Counted from the first letter of the stretch, positions 1-4,387 are shown. The stretch is 5,025 nucleotides of DNA from Candidatus Acetothermia bacterium (GCA_028275205.1 JAPWVB010000081.1:1-5025), one strand, 5' to 3'. Notes: generated by a model from the letters alone, not told the origin. Numbers and translations: made by a program.

Positions 1-60
1 TGGCTCAGGCTCCGTCTTGCGGAACAGGCTGACCGCGCTCTGGCCTAACCTCTTCGGCAT
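1..60 (-). CDS. 5' part of an unidentified gene overlapping the end of parA
   Basis: An open frame starts with ATG at 60-58 on the minus strand and runs off the window after 20 codons. It reads MPKRLGQSAV then SLFRKTEPEP, a basic start turning acidic and proline-rich. The SD is strong: GGAGGAGGT lies inside the parA 3' end, nine bases before the ATG. The start overlaps the last 16 bases of parA, a spacing that suggests translational coupling. Genes directly after parA often encode its DNA-binding partner (ParB or a small equivalent), and a short basic N-terminus would fit, but 20 residues cannot identify the family. The reading frame and start are fairly secure; the function is not. Confidence 0.6.
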   Translation of the reverse strand, partial: MPKRLGQSAVSLFRKTEPEP

Positions 61-836
61 CGCTGCAGGACCTCCTCCGCCAATCGCCAGTAACATTCGG
101 CGCCTACCGAACGCGGATCGTACTGAAAGATGGTCTTCCCGTGGCTTGGGGCTTCCTCAAGGCGGACGTTGATACGAATCTCATTCTTAAAGACTAACTC
201 CTTAAAGTTCTCGCGGAGGATCTCGAGGGCTTCGTGTGTCGCCCCCTTGCGGTAGTCGACCATCGTGGGCAGGATGCCAAGCACCCGCACATCGGTATCT
301 AGGTTAGATCGAATCTCCCTAAGGATGTCTTGGAGCTGGGCGAGGCCTTTCATAGAGAGAAAATCCGGCGTGACTGGGATGATGATGTACTGAGCAGCCA
401 CGATCGCGTTGACTGTCAGCAGTGATGTCGAAGGAGGACAGTCAATGAGACAGAAGTGGTATTGGTCTTGGAAGCGGGCCAGCTCCTTCTTCAGTCGGGC
501 TTCGCGACCGATCTTCTGCACAAGGTAGAGATTGGCTTCCGCTAGAGACGGCCGCGCCGGGACTAAGTCTAATCCCTCGATAGACGTGGGGAGAACAGCT
601 TGAGTGATCGGCGCGATGCCCTCCATGACCTCGGCTATCGTAGTGTCGCAGTCCTCTGCTTCTATACCCAGTGCGGCCGTCGCCGAAGCTTGCGGGTCAA
701 AGTCAACAAGAAGAACCCGATATCCCTTCAAGGCCCATGCCGCGCCCAAAGAGACCGCTGTTGTGGTTTTGCCTTGCCCACCCTTGTTGTTCACAATAGC
801 GATGGTCTGCATATCATCGGGGATCCTCTCACTCAC
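45..836 (-). CDS. parA: ParA/Soj-family partition ATPase
   Basis: This is a 263-residue P-loop ATPase of the ParA/MinD superfamily. Such proteins bind DNA nonspecifically as ATP dimers in the cytoplasm and move or position plasmids, chromosomes or other cargo when a partner stimulates hydrolysis. The deviant Walker A motif KGGQGKTT is at residues 18-25 (signature lysine K18, P-loop lysine K23), Walker A' DFDPQAS at 45-51, and Walker B LIDCPPS at 130-136. Length is typical of the small Soj-type ParA that lacks an N-terminal HTH. The start is uncertain. GTG at 836 has no SD but sits at the predicted transcription start, so it may be leaderless. ATG at 812 (residue 9) fits the usual family start but has only GAGAGG, 12 bases upstream. 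It follows the Hfq-like gene by 95 bases and overlaps the next gene. A ParA-family assignment is secure; whether the cargo is a plasmid, chromosome or other structure is not. Confidence 0.93.
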   Translation of the reverse strand: MSERIPDDMQTIAIVNNKGGQGKTTTAVSLGAAWALKGYRVLLVDFDPQASATAALGIEAEDCDTTIAEVMEGIAPITQAVLPTSIEGLDLVPARPSLAEANLYLVQKIGREARLKKELARFQDQYHFCLIDCPPSTSLLTVNAIVAAQYIIIPVTPDFLSMKGLAQLQDILREIRSNLDTDVRVLGILPTMVDYRKGATHEALEILRENFKELVFKNEIRINVRLEEAPSHGKTIFQYDPRSVGAECYWRLAEEVLQRCRRG

Positions 837-868
837 CGCAGGGATTATAGACGAAAATGTTGAGTGAG
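828..868. repeat. 8-bp inverted repeat bracketing the parA -10 box
   Basis: CTCACTCA (828-835) and its exact complement TGAGTGAG (861-868) are separated by 25 bases centred on the -10 box. One arm covers the GTG start and the other lies in the promoter spacer. This geometry suits an operator for autoregulation, perhaps by ParA or the HTH protein. The arms are short, so chance is possible. Confidence 0.4.
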
Positions 869-873
869 GTCAA
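844..873 (-). promoter_or_regulatory. Promoter of parA, possibly giving a leaderless mRNA
   Basis: Reading the minus strand, TTGACC (873-868) is followed after 18 bases by a perfect TATAAT (849-844). Transcription should start about seven bases on, near 837, which places the parA GTG codon (836-834) at the very 5' end of the message. The match to sigma-70 consensus is strong; leaderless use is inferred. Confidence 0.65.
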
Positions 874-885
874 CTCGAATAGCCT

Positions 886-928
886 CTACAGCAAGAGTAA
901 AGAGCCTGGAGAGTGGAAGCTGCTGTAG
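886..928. repeat. Inverted repeat just after the Hfq-like gene
   Basis: CTACAGCA (886-893) pairs with TGCTGTAG (921-928) across a 27-base loop, starting three bases beyond the Hfq-like stop codon. In the minus-strand transcript it would form an 8-bp stem between the Hfq-like gene and parA. No T tract follows, so it is not a classical intrinsic terminator. It could be a processing or stability element, a partial attenuator, or a protein-binding dyad. Confidence 0.35.
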
Positions 929-931
929 GTT

Positions 932-1147
932 TCAGGGGATCACCTCAACGTAGACGAGGGCGTGCTTGGGGATGAGATAGACCGTGCCATCCTCGACCTT
1001 GACGCGCAGGTTGTATTGATCGAACTGCTTGATCCTCCCTTCCAGCACCGTGCCGTCGAGCAGGTGGAGCTTCAGCAGGCTCTGATCTCTCCACAGGTCT
1101 CTGAGAAGGTCGGGCTTTTCGGGTTTGGGCGGCTTGGGTTGCTCCAT
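932..1147 (-). CDS. Hfq-like Sm-family RNA chaperone
   Basis: This is a small (71-residue) Sm-fold protein of the Hfq family, expected to form a ring that binds U- or A-rich RNA and helps small RNAs pair with targets. The Sm1 region LHLLDGTVLEGRIKQFDQY aligns with the Hfq pattern ending in FDQF. The Sm2 region ends IPKHAL, keeping the Lys-His pair of the canonical YKHA motif but with Pro in place of Tyr. The N-terminus is a short Lys/Pro-rich tail (EQPKPPKPEKP) instead of the usual SLQDPFLN. ATG at 1147 is chosen because AAGGTGGTG precedes it at good spacing; the frame stays open upstream to 1237, but that part (proline run, no SD) looks non-coding. It lies 67 bases after the HTH gene and 95 before parA, on the same strand. 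The family call is good; whether it is the cell's main Hfq or an accessory copy is unknown. Confidence 0.8.
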   Translation of the reverse strand: MEQPKPPKPEKPDLLRDLWRDQSLLKLHLLDGTVLEGRIKQFDQYNLRVKVEDGTVYLIPKHALVYVEVIP

Positions 1148-1175
1148 CTTCACCACCACCTTGTTGGGTGAGATT

Positions 1176-1205
1176 AGGATACTGGATGGGGGAGGGGGAA
1201 GCCAA
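1176..1205 (-). promoter_or_regulatory. Candidate promoter for the Hfq-like gene
   Basis: On the minus strand TTGGCT (1205-1200) is followed after 18 bases by TATCCT (1181-1176). The predicted start near 1169 would give a leader of about 22 bases containing the SD AAGGTGGTG. Each box matches four of six consensus positions, so it is plausible but unproven; read-through from the HTH gene is also possible. Confidence 0.35.
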
Positions 1206-1214
1206 ATGGCGGGC

Positions 1215-1706
1215 TCATGATCGGCCCAGGAGTGCAATCTTGAGCGCCTGCCAGCGGGTAATGTTGAGAGAGCTTGAGGGCGGGAGCGCGGGCAGACGCG
1301 CTTGCAGGTTTTCTAGAAGCCCCAGGAGTCGGTCACGTTCTGCTTGAAGGTCGGCGATCCGGGCGTCTTTCTCTGCGAGCAATCGCTCCCACAGGGTCAC
1401 TGAGTCCCCTGTCTCACCGGTGACAAGGGATGACGCGCCGCTGCCATGAGGGGTCTCAGTGGTTCCCATCGCTCCTTGCCCGAGCTCCCCACTGAGGCGC
1501 TTGACAGCGCTTGCCAGCCCTAGCCCCTCCCGTTCCAGCTGGAGGAGTCGGTCAAAGATCGCTACCCCGGCATCATCCAGGGTCACACGGCCGTTGACAC
1601 CGGTGAACAGATGGTGGCGTAACAGGCCGTCAAGCTGTGTCAGTCGCCAGCGCACTTGGCGTTCGGTGAGGCCGTAGCGTTCGGCAATCTGCGCTATTGT
1701 CAACAT
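1215..1706 (-). CDS. HTH plus coiled-coil DNA-binding protein, possible ParA partner
   Basis: This 163-residue protein has an N-terminal MerR/excisionase-like helix-turn-helix (residues 3-22, IAQIAERYGLTERQVRWRL). A probable short wing (GVNGRVTLDDAG, about 36-47) and a helix (48-76) follow. Residues 77-103 form a Gly/Ser/Thr-rich linker. A strongly predicted coiled coil (105-138, rich in Leu, Glu, Arg and Asp) comes next, and a short basic tail (149-163) ends the protein. RacA and the pSK1-type Par protein share the order HTH, linker, coiled coil, short tail; they bind DNA and take part in anchoring or partition. The start ATG at 1706 has GGTGGTGAT upstream. Being first in a minus-strand run ending with parA, it may supply site-specific DNA binding for ParA. 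It could instead be a plain transcription regulator. Domain layout is seen; the partition role is inferred. Confidence 0.75.
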   Translation of the reverse strand: MLTIAQIAERYGLTERQVRWRLTQLDGLLRHHLFTGVNGRVTLDDAGVAIFDRLLQLEREGLGLASAVKRLSGELGQGAMGTTETPHGSGASSLVTGETGDSVTLWERLLAEKDARIADLQAERDRLLGLLENLQARLPALPPSSSLNITRWQALKIALLGRS

Positions 1707-1724
1707 GTGTCATCACCACCGCTT

Positions 1725-1753
1725 AGGGTAAGGGGGGCGAGGGCCCTAGTCAG
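1725..1753 (-). promoter_or_regulatory. Weak candidate promoter for the HTH gene
   Basis: On the minus strand CTGACT (1753-1748) is followed after 17 bases by TACCCT (1730-1725), about 18 bases before the ATG. Only the strongest consensus positions match, so this is tentative. It would be divergent from the toxin-antitoxin promoter at 1797. Confidence 0.25.
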
Positions 1754-1796
1754 GGACACAGGGGGCAGCTCCGGTGGGACGTTGGGCACCAGTGGC

Positions 1797-1825
1797 TTGA
1801 CTTCTGGATGCCTGAAGGGTACGAT
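1797..1825 (+). promoter_or_regulatory. Promoter of the antitoxin/PIN toxin pair
   Basis: TTGACT (1797-1802) and TACGAT (1820-1825) are exactly 17 bases apart. The predicted start near 1832 lies inside or just before the SD AGGTGAG (1831-1837), so the leader would be very short. Because the upstream ATG at 1808 falls inside this promoter, translation should start at 1844. Confidence 0.55.
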
Positions 1826-1843
1826 ACCTCAGGTGAGCAGCGA

Positions 1844-2089
1844 ATGCGGAAGGTCGAGCAGATCCTCCAGGAGATTGCGCAGTTGGGGCCTAAGGAGAAG
1901 AGGGCACTCATGAAGGCCCTCTTGGCTCAAGGGGGAATTGCGCTGGACCCCTTTGCGCTAGTGCGTGCGGCTATCCCCAAGGAGGTAACAGACAGGGAAG
2001 TGGAGGAGATCCTTGGCCAAGCTCTGCGTCGTCTTAGACACCCAACTGCTGCTGCGAGGGGCAACCGCCAGAGGGGCATCGCTCAGTAG
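1844..2089 (+). CDS. Putative antitoxin of a PIN-type toxin-antitoxin pair
   Basis: This is a small (81-residue) mostly helical charged protein directly upstream of, and overlapping, a PIN toxin gene. Residues 1-30 (MRKVEQILQEIAQLGPKEKR and on) have the pattern of the helical segments that open many small antitoxins. Residues 47-63 (PKEVTDREVEEILGQAL) form a second amphipathic helix that could wrap the toxin. The C-terminus is basic and probably disordered; it is encoded in the 77 bases shared with the toxin in another frame. ATG at 1844 is preferred because AGGTGAG lies seven to eight bases upstream, and the in-frame ATG at 1808 lacks an SD and sits in the promoter. I do not recognise a named DNA-binding domain. 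The role is inferred from position and size. Confidence 0.65.
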   Translation: MRKVEQILQEIAQLGPKEKRALMKALLAQGGIALDPFALVRAAIPKEVTDREVEEILGQALRRLRHPTAAARGNRQRGIAQ

Positions 2090-2459
2090 GAAGGTCTACC
2101 ACGCGTGGGTGAGGGGGGAGTACGAGCTTCTGCTTTCACAAGAAATCCTCACTGAAATCTTGAGAGTCCTGGCTGATGTGGAAGTCCGGCGGAAACTCAG
2201 GATCACTGATGAGATACTTCTGGGCACTGCAGCCTTGCTCATGGCGCGGGCGAGGATTGTGAAAGCAGCAAGGAAGATTAGGGTCTGCCGCGATCCGCAT
2301 GATGATAAATTTCTGGAGTGCGCTGTGGCTGGGAAGGCAGATTATATAGTGAGTGCTGATGAAGATCTGTTGAGCCTCAAGGCGTTTGAAGGCATCCCAA
2401 TCGTGGATCTAGCGACCTTCTGGCGGAAGCTGCATGAAGCTCAAGAGCCCGCGGACTAA
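2013..2459 (+). CDS. PIN-domain ribonuclease toxin (COG1569 type)
   Basis: This 148-residue PIN protein should be a metal-dependent endoribonuclease acting as the toxin of a type II pair. The acidic residues expected around the active site are visible: D9 in VVLDTQ, E48 in LTEIL, D94, D97 and D98 in CRDPHDDKFLE, and D116 and D118 in SADEDLL. The RDPxDDKFLECA and KADYIVSxDxDLL segments are typical of the COG1569 family; the usual LDTN reads LDTQ here. Translation starts at TTG (2013) with GGAGGAG four to five bases upstream, inside the antitoxin gene. The toxin is thus probably translated by coupling and at a lower rate than the antitoxin. It ends TAA at 2457-2459, two bases overlapping the stop of the convergent gene. 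Everything needed for activity looks intact. Confidence 0.88.
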   Translation: MAKLCVVLDTQLLLRGATARGASLSRKVYHAWVRGEYELLLSQEILTEILRVLADVEVRRKLRITDEILLGTAALLMARARIVKAARKIRVCRDPHDDKFLECAVAGKADYIVSADEDLLSLKAFEGIPIVDLATFWRKLHEAQEPAD

Positions 2460-3019
2460 GAGCTTCTCGAGAGTCTAGAGTCCTGGAGGTATTCTTCCAG
2501 GGCGTGCTTGATTACGGCCTCATCGAGCAGGTTCATGATGGCGTTGCGCTGGGCCTTGTTGATGGCGATGGTGTAGGCGAAGCGCTCGCTGGCCGGCACT
2601 TGGGCTGCTCCCAGGGCGCTGCCCCGCTCCGTCTTGGCCTTGACTACTACCGCGATCCACTGGTCGGTGGTATCGACCCGCACCAGCTCTACTTCCAGTC
2701 CTGGCAGATACTTTTGGGCGAGGCGCTTGGCCCCGGCCCAGCTGATCCCCACCACGCGGCGCCCTTCCCTGCTGAAGCTGTAGATGTACTCGCCGAGGAG
2801 TTCGTCCATGGCTACTCGCTTGGCTTGGCGCTCCGGCTCGTGATCTGCGGCGGGAGCCAGCATCGCTTCCGGGATAAGACCAAGACGATCGAGCAGCTCC
2901 CTGTTGGCCAGGGTGTCCGGCCCTTCCCAGAGTTTCCTCTGGGGATTCCAGCGGAAGCCGGCTTTCTTGAGGGCAGCGCGGCTCTCTTCGTCTTCATAGC
3001 GCACGCGCACGCGGAGCAT
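2456..3019 (-). CDS. Uncharacterised protein: HARP/DUF5710-like motif plus KAQRNA domain
   Basis: This protein has 187 residues. Residues 1-33 (two beta-like stretches, then AALKKAGFRWNPQRKLWEG) match the 'xxxGFRWxPxRKxW' pattern seen in HARP and DUF5710-type domains, which occur in DNA fork-remodelling and mobile-element proteins. Residues about 70-140 alternate beta strands and a helix (EYIYSFSREGRRVVGISWAG, then VELVRVDTTDQWIAVVVKAK). Residues 155-175 contain KAQRNAIMNLLDEAVIK, which I associate with uncharacterised phage- and plasmid-related proteins that may have a Rad52-like annealing fold. ATG at 3019 has AGGAGGTGG six bases upstream; the TTG at 3049 is in frame but lacks this. The start follows the upstream stop by one base (TGAGATG), so translation is coupled. 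A single-strand DNA binding or annealing role is inference only. Confidence 0.8.
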   Translation of the reverse strand: MLRVRVRYEDEESRAALKKAGFRWNPQRKLWEGPDTLANRELLDRLGLIPEAMLAPAADHEPERQAKRVAMDELLGEYIYSFSREGRRVVGISWAGAKRLAQKYLPGLEVELVRVDTTDQWIAVVVKAKTERGSALGAAQVPASERFAYTIAINKAQRNAIMNLLDEAVIKHALEEYLQDSRLSRSS

Positions 3020-3020
3020 C

Positions 3021-3365
3021 TCAGCCACCTCCTGTTCTCTTCTTGCCAAGGTACTTCTTCTTCAATTTCTTTCCTTCGCGCCAGTAGGCGTACCAGTATG
3101 GGCCGTGGCCCTTGCCCTTAGCGCAGGAGCAGCCCTTCTTGCCGCACTTGACGTACTCGCGGCGGTAGGTCAAGCCCAGGCTTCGCCTGGACAAGCTTCG
3201 CTTGACGTTCATCTTCGCCAGCCGTTGGCTGGCGAAGGCGTACGGTCCAGGCGAAGCCTGGGGCGAAGTCTGGCGGATCAGCTGGTCGAGCAGAGCCTGC
3301 AAGGCTTGCAGCTGTTGGGGGCTCAGCTTCTTCACGGCCTGCTGGAGGCGCTTGGGCAGCGGCAT
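3021..3365 (-). CDS. DUF6788-like Cys-containing small protein
   Basis: This is a 114-residue basic protein. Residues 5-32 form a Gln/Leu-rich helical segment (KRLQQAVKKLSPQQLQALQ and on). Residues 35-64 are a Ser/Arg-rich linker encoded by a cluster of DNA hairpins. Residues 65-108 carry the conserved block with C74, C79, C81 and H87 in YVKCGKKGCSCAKGKGHGPY followed by WYAYWREGKKLKKKYLG, as in DUF6788 proteins. The Cys/His spacing could bind zinc, and the lysine-rich end could bind nucleic acid; no function is established. ATG at 3365 has AAAGGAGG three bases upstream. It is the first gene of a two-gene operon with the protein at 3019. The operator-like repeat at its promoter suggests autoregulation or repression by another factor. 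Confidence 0.8.
   Translation of the reverse strand: MPLPKRLQQAVKKLSPQQLQALQALLDQLIRQTSPQASPGPYAFASQRLAKMNVKRSLSRRSLGLTYRREYVKCGKKGCSCAKGKGHGPYWYAYWREGKKLKKKYLGKKRTGGG
3175..3262. repeat. Cluster of in-frame hairpins inside the DUF6788-like gene
   Basis: Four perfect short palindromes lie in 88 bases. CCAGGC-TTC-GCCTGG (3176-3190) has a 6-bp stem. CAAGC-TTC-GCTTG (3192-3204) has a 5-bp stem. CTTCGCCAGCC-GTT-GGCTGGCGAAG (3213-3223 and 3227-3237) has an 11-bp stem. CCAGGC-GAA-GCCTGG (3247-3261) has a 6-bp stem. The first and last also form an exact 18-bp inverted repeat with each other (3175-3192 and 3245-3262). On the minus strand three of them show GCGAAGC, a known very stable DNA mini-hairpin. 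The block encodes residues 35-64, a low-complexity linker, and keeps the frame open. Confidence 0.8.
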
Positions 3366-3376
3366 GGCCCTCCTTT

Positions 3377-3412
3377 CTTAGGTAACAATATTCTAGCACA
3401 ATGTTACCTAAG
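3377..3412. repeat. Perfect 11-bp inverted repeat (probable operator)
   Basis: CTTAGGTAACA (3377-3387) and its exact complement TGTTACCTAAG (3402-3412) are separated by 14 bases. One arm fills part of the spacer between the -35 and -10 boxes of the minus-strand promoter; the other covers the predicted transcription start, just before the SD. This is the expected layout of a repressor operator. A terminal repeat of a small mobile element is a less likely alternative. Confidence 0.7.
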
Positions 3413-3418
3413 ATGCAA
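3390..3418 (-). promoter_or_regulatory. Promoter of the DUF6788-like operon
   Basis: On the minus strand TTGCAT (3418-3413) is followed after exactly 17 bases by TAGAAT (3395-3390). Transcription should start near 3383, giving a leader of about 18 bases with the SD AAAGGAGG. The boxes interleave with the 11-bp inverted repeat, which argues that both are functional. Confidence 0.65.
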
Positions 3419-3434
3419 GGGCTTCCCTGCCTGA

Positions 3435-3456
3435 ACGCTCCCCTAAGGCGGAGCGT
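3435..3456. repeat. 7-bp hairpin downstream of the second PIN toxin
   Basis: ACGCTCC (3435-3441) pairs with GGAGCGT (3450-3456) around an 8-base loop. It lies between the end of the AbrB/PIN operon and the promoter of the DUF6788-like operon. It could end transcription from the toxin gene, but no T tract follows on the minus strand, so it is not a standard intrinsic terminator. Confidence 0.35.
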
Positions 3457-3515
3457 GAGCGCCGGAGAGGTCGGGGGAATTGCTCTCTCTGTGGCTTTGG
3501 GGGATGGGGGATGTT

Positions 3516-3986
3516 CTAAGGGCTTTGGTCAGGGGATTGTTCTCCCCTAGGCTGTCGGAGCAGGGTGAGGAAGCGCTCGGGGGAGAGGATGCGAATCCCT
3601 TGATAGCTTTGGAGGTCGAGCAGATCTTTGTCGCGGGTCACGATGTAGTGCGCGCGGGTGGCTAGGGCGCAAGCCACGATCGTGTTGTCCTGGGGATCGC
3701 GCGCGATCACGTGGACCTCCGGCAAGGAGCGCGCCAGGTGGGCCACTGCCCGGATGCTCGCGAGAAAATCGTTGACCTGCTTCTGCGTGTAATGATATTT
3801 CTTGCGAATCCGCTCCTCTTCTACCAACACACGGCGCGTCTCGTGTAAGATCTCCTCGGCGCAGCACCAGACGAATCTTCCGGCCCGGCCCTGCTGAAGA
3901 ATCTCGAAGGATACCCCGCCCTCCGTCAAGAACGCGCTCACCAGGATGGTGCTATCGAGCACGACGTTGAGCCTGCCGCGGCCCAC
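3516..3986 (-). CDS. PIN-domain ribonuclease toxin (second pair)
   Basis: This PIN-family toxin has 156 residues from GTG at 3986. The acidic residues expected in the active site are all present, counted from that start: D11 in VVLDST, E49 in LHETRRVL, D97 and D100 in ARDPQDNTIVACA, and D119 and D121 in TRDKDLL. It should cleave RNA in the cytoplasm when freed from the AbrB-type antitoxin encoded just upstream. The frame is open to an ATG at 4019, but GTG at 3986 has the better SD (GGAAGGTG, seven bases away) and a start closer to the family norm. The gene overlaps the antitoxin by 35 bases (68 if the ATG is used). It looks intact. It is related to the PIN toxin at 2013 in motif layout but clearly diverged in sequence. 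Confidence 0.88.
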   Translation of the reverse strand: MGRGRLNVVLDSTILVSAFLTEGGVSFEILQQGRAGRFVWCCAEEILHETRRVLVEEERIRKKYHYTQKQVNDFLASIRAVAHLARSLPEVHVIARDPQDNTIVACALATRAHYIVTRDKDLLDLQSYQGIRILSPERFLTLLRQPRGEQSPDQSP

Positions 3987-4251
3987 GCTGGCGCACCTTC
4001 CGGATTGCCTCCAGGACATCCCGCTCGACCTGGGCGGGATCGATCCCGCGGTTCTGCTGATGCACTGCTGCTAAGACTGCCAGGAGGCGTTCCCAGGCGG
4101 GGGTCTTGTCTATGACCGCTTTGGGCTTGAGCACGATATCTGTTCCCTTGAGCTTGACTTCAAGGAGATCGCCGACTTGCAAGGCTAACTGCTTGCGGAT
4201 TGCGGCGGGCAGGGTCACTTGATATTTCTCCTTGATCTTGACCAGGGGCAT
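3952..4251 (-). CDS. AbrB/SpoVT-type antitoxin
   Basis: This 99-residue antitoxin opens with a swapped-hairpin AbrB DNA-binding domain at residues 1-47. The hallmark is VKIKEKYQVTLPAAIRKQL, then VGDLLEVKLKGTDIVLKPK. The C-terminal half (about 50-85, AWERLLAVLAAVHQQNRG then DPAQVERDVLEAIRKVR) is helical and should bind and block the PIN toxin; the end is Arg/Gln-rich. It would also bind its own promoter as an autorepressor. ATG at 4251 is preferred because AGGTG lies six bases upstream; the in-frame ATG at 4257 and GTG at 4260 abut or overlap that SD. Its 3' end overlaps the toxin start, so the two are co-translated. Family and role are confident from domain and context. Confidence 0.9.
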   Translation of the reverse strand: MPLVKIKEKYQVTLPAAIRKQLALQVGDLLEVKLKGTDIVLKPKAVIDKTPAWERLLAVLAAVHQQNRGIDPAQVERDVLEAIRKVRQRGPRQAQRRAR

Positions 4252-4294
4252 CGGCATCACCTGTTGGGCCTTGGGGTCAGGCCATGAGTTTGAA

Positions 4295-4311
4295 AGTGAG
4301 ATCTTCTCACT
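4295..4311. repeat. 7-bp dyad at the AbrB/PIN transcription start
   Basis: AGTGAGA (4295-4301) and TCTCACT (4305-4311) form a perfect dyad with a 3-base centre. It lies four to twenty bases downstream of the -10 box, over the expected transcription start near 4308. This is the natural place for an operator bound by the AbrB antitoxin or its toxin complex. Confidence 0.55.
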
Positions 4312-4314
4312 CTC

Positions 4315-4342
4315 ATTATATCCGCGCGATCGAGGATGTCAA
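4315..4342 (-). promoter_or_regulatory. Consensus promoter of the AbrB/PIN operon
   Basis: On the minus strand a perfect TTGACA (4342-4337) is followed after 16 bases by a perfect TATAAT (4320-4315). This is the strongest promoter in the window. The leader to the ATG at 4251 would be about 57 bases. Confidence 0.85.
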
Positions 4343-4387
4343 GGCTCTGCTCCTTCTGCTCCTGTGGGCTATCCCGTGGCCAGGTAG

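Noticed and set aside
600..867. Two 87-codon plus-strand open frames over the 5' half of parA
   Set aside because: They are antisense shadows of a conserved ATPase and have no SD or domain.
886..928. Intrinsic terminator between the Hfq-like gene and parA
   Set aside because: The stem has a 27-base loop and no T tract follows, so only a generic inverted repeat is claimed.
2504..3121. A 205-codon plus-strand open frame opposite the HARP-like gene
   Set aside because: It is antiparallel to a gene with good SD, coupling and recognisable motifs; its own translation has no recognisable domain and no SD. GC-rich codon use explains it.
3175..3262. A CRISPR-like array
   Set aside because: The units are palindromes of different lengths with no constant repeat or regular spacers, and no cas gene is present.
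3377..3412. Terminal inverted repeats of an insertion sequence
   Set aside because: The arms are 14 bases apart and interleaved with a promoter; there is no transposase between or beside them.
3105..3434. Plus-strand open frame opposite the DUF6788-like gene and its promoter
   Set aside because: It crosses the promoter and operator of the real gene and shows only leucine/alanine-rich shadow sequence.
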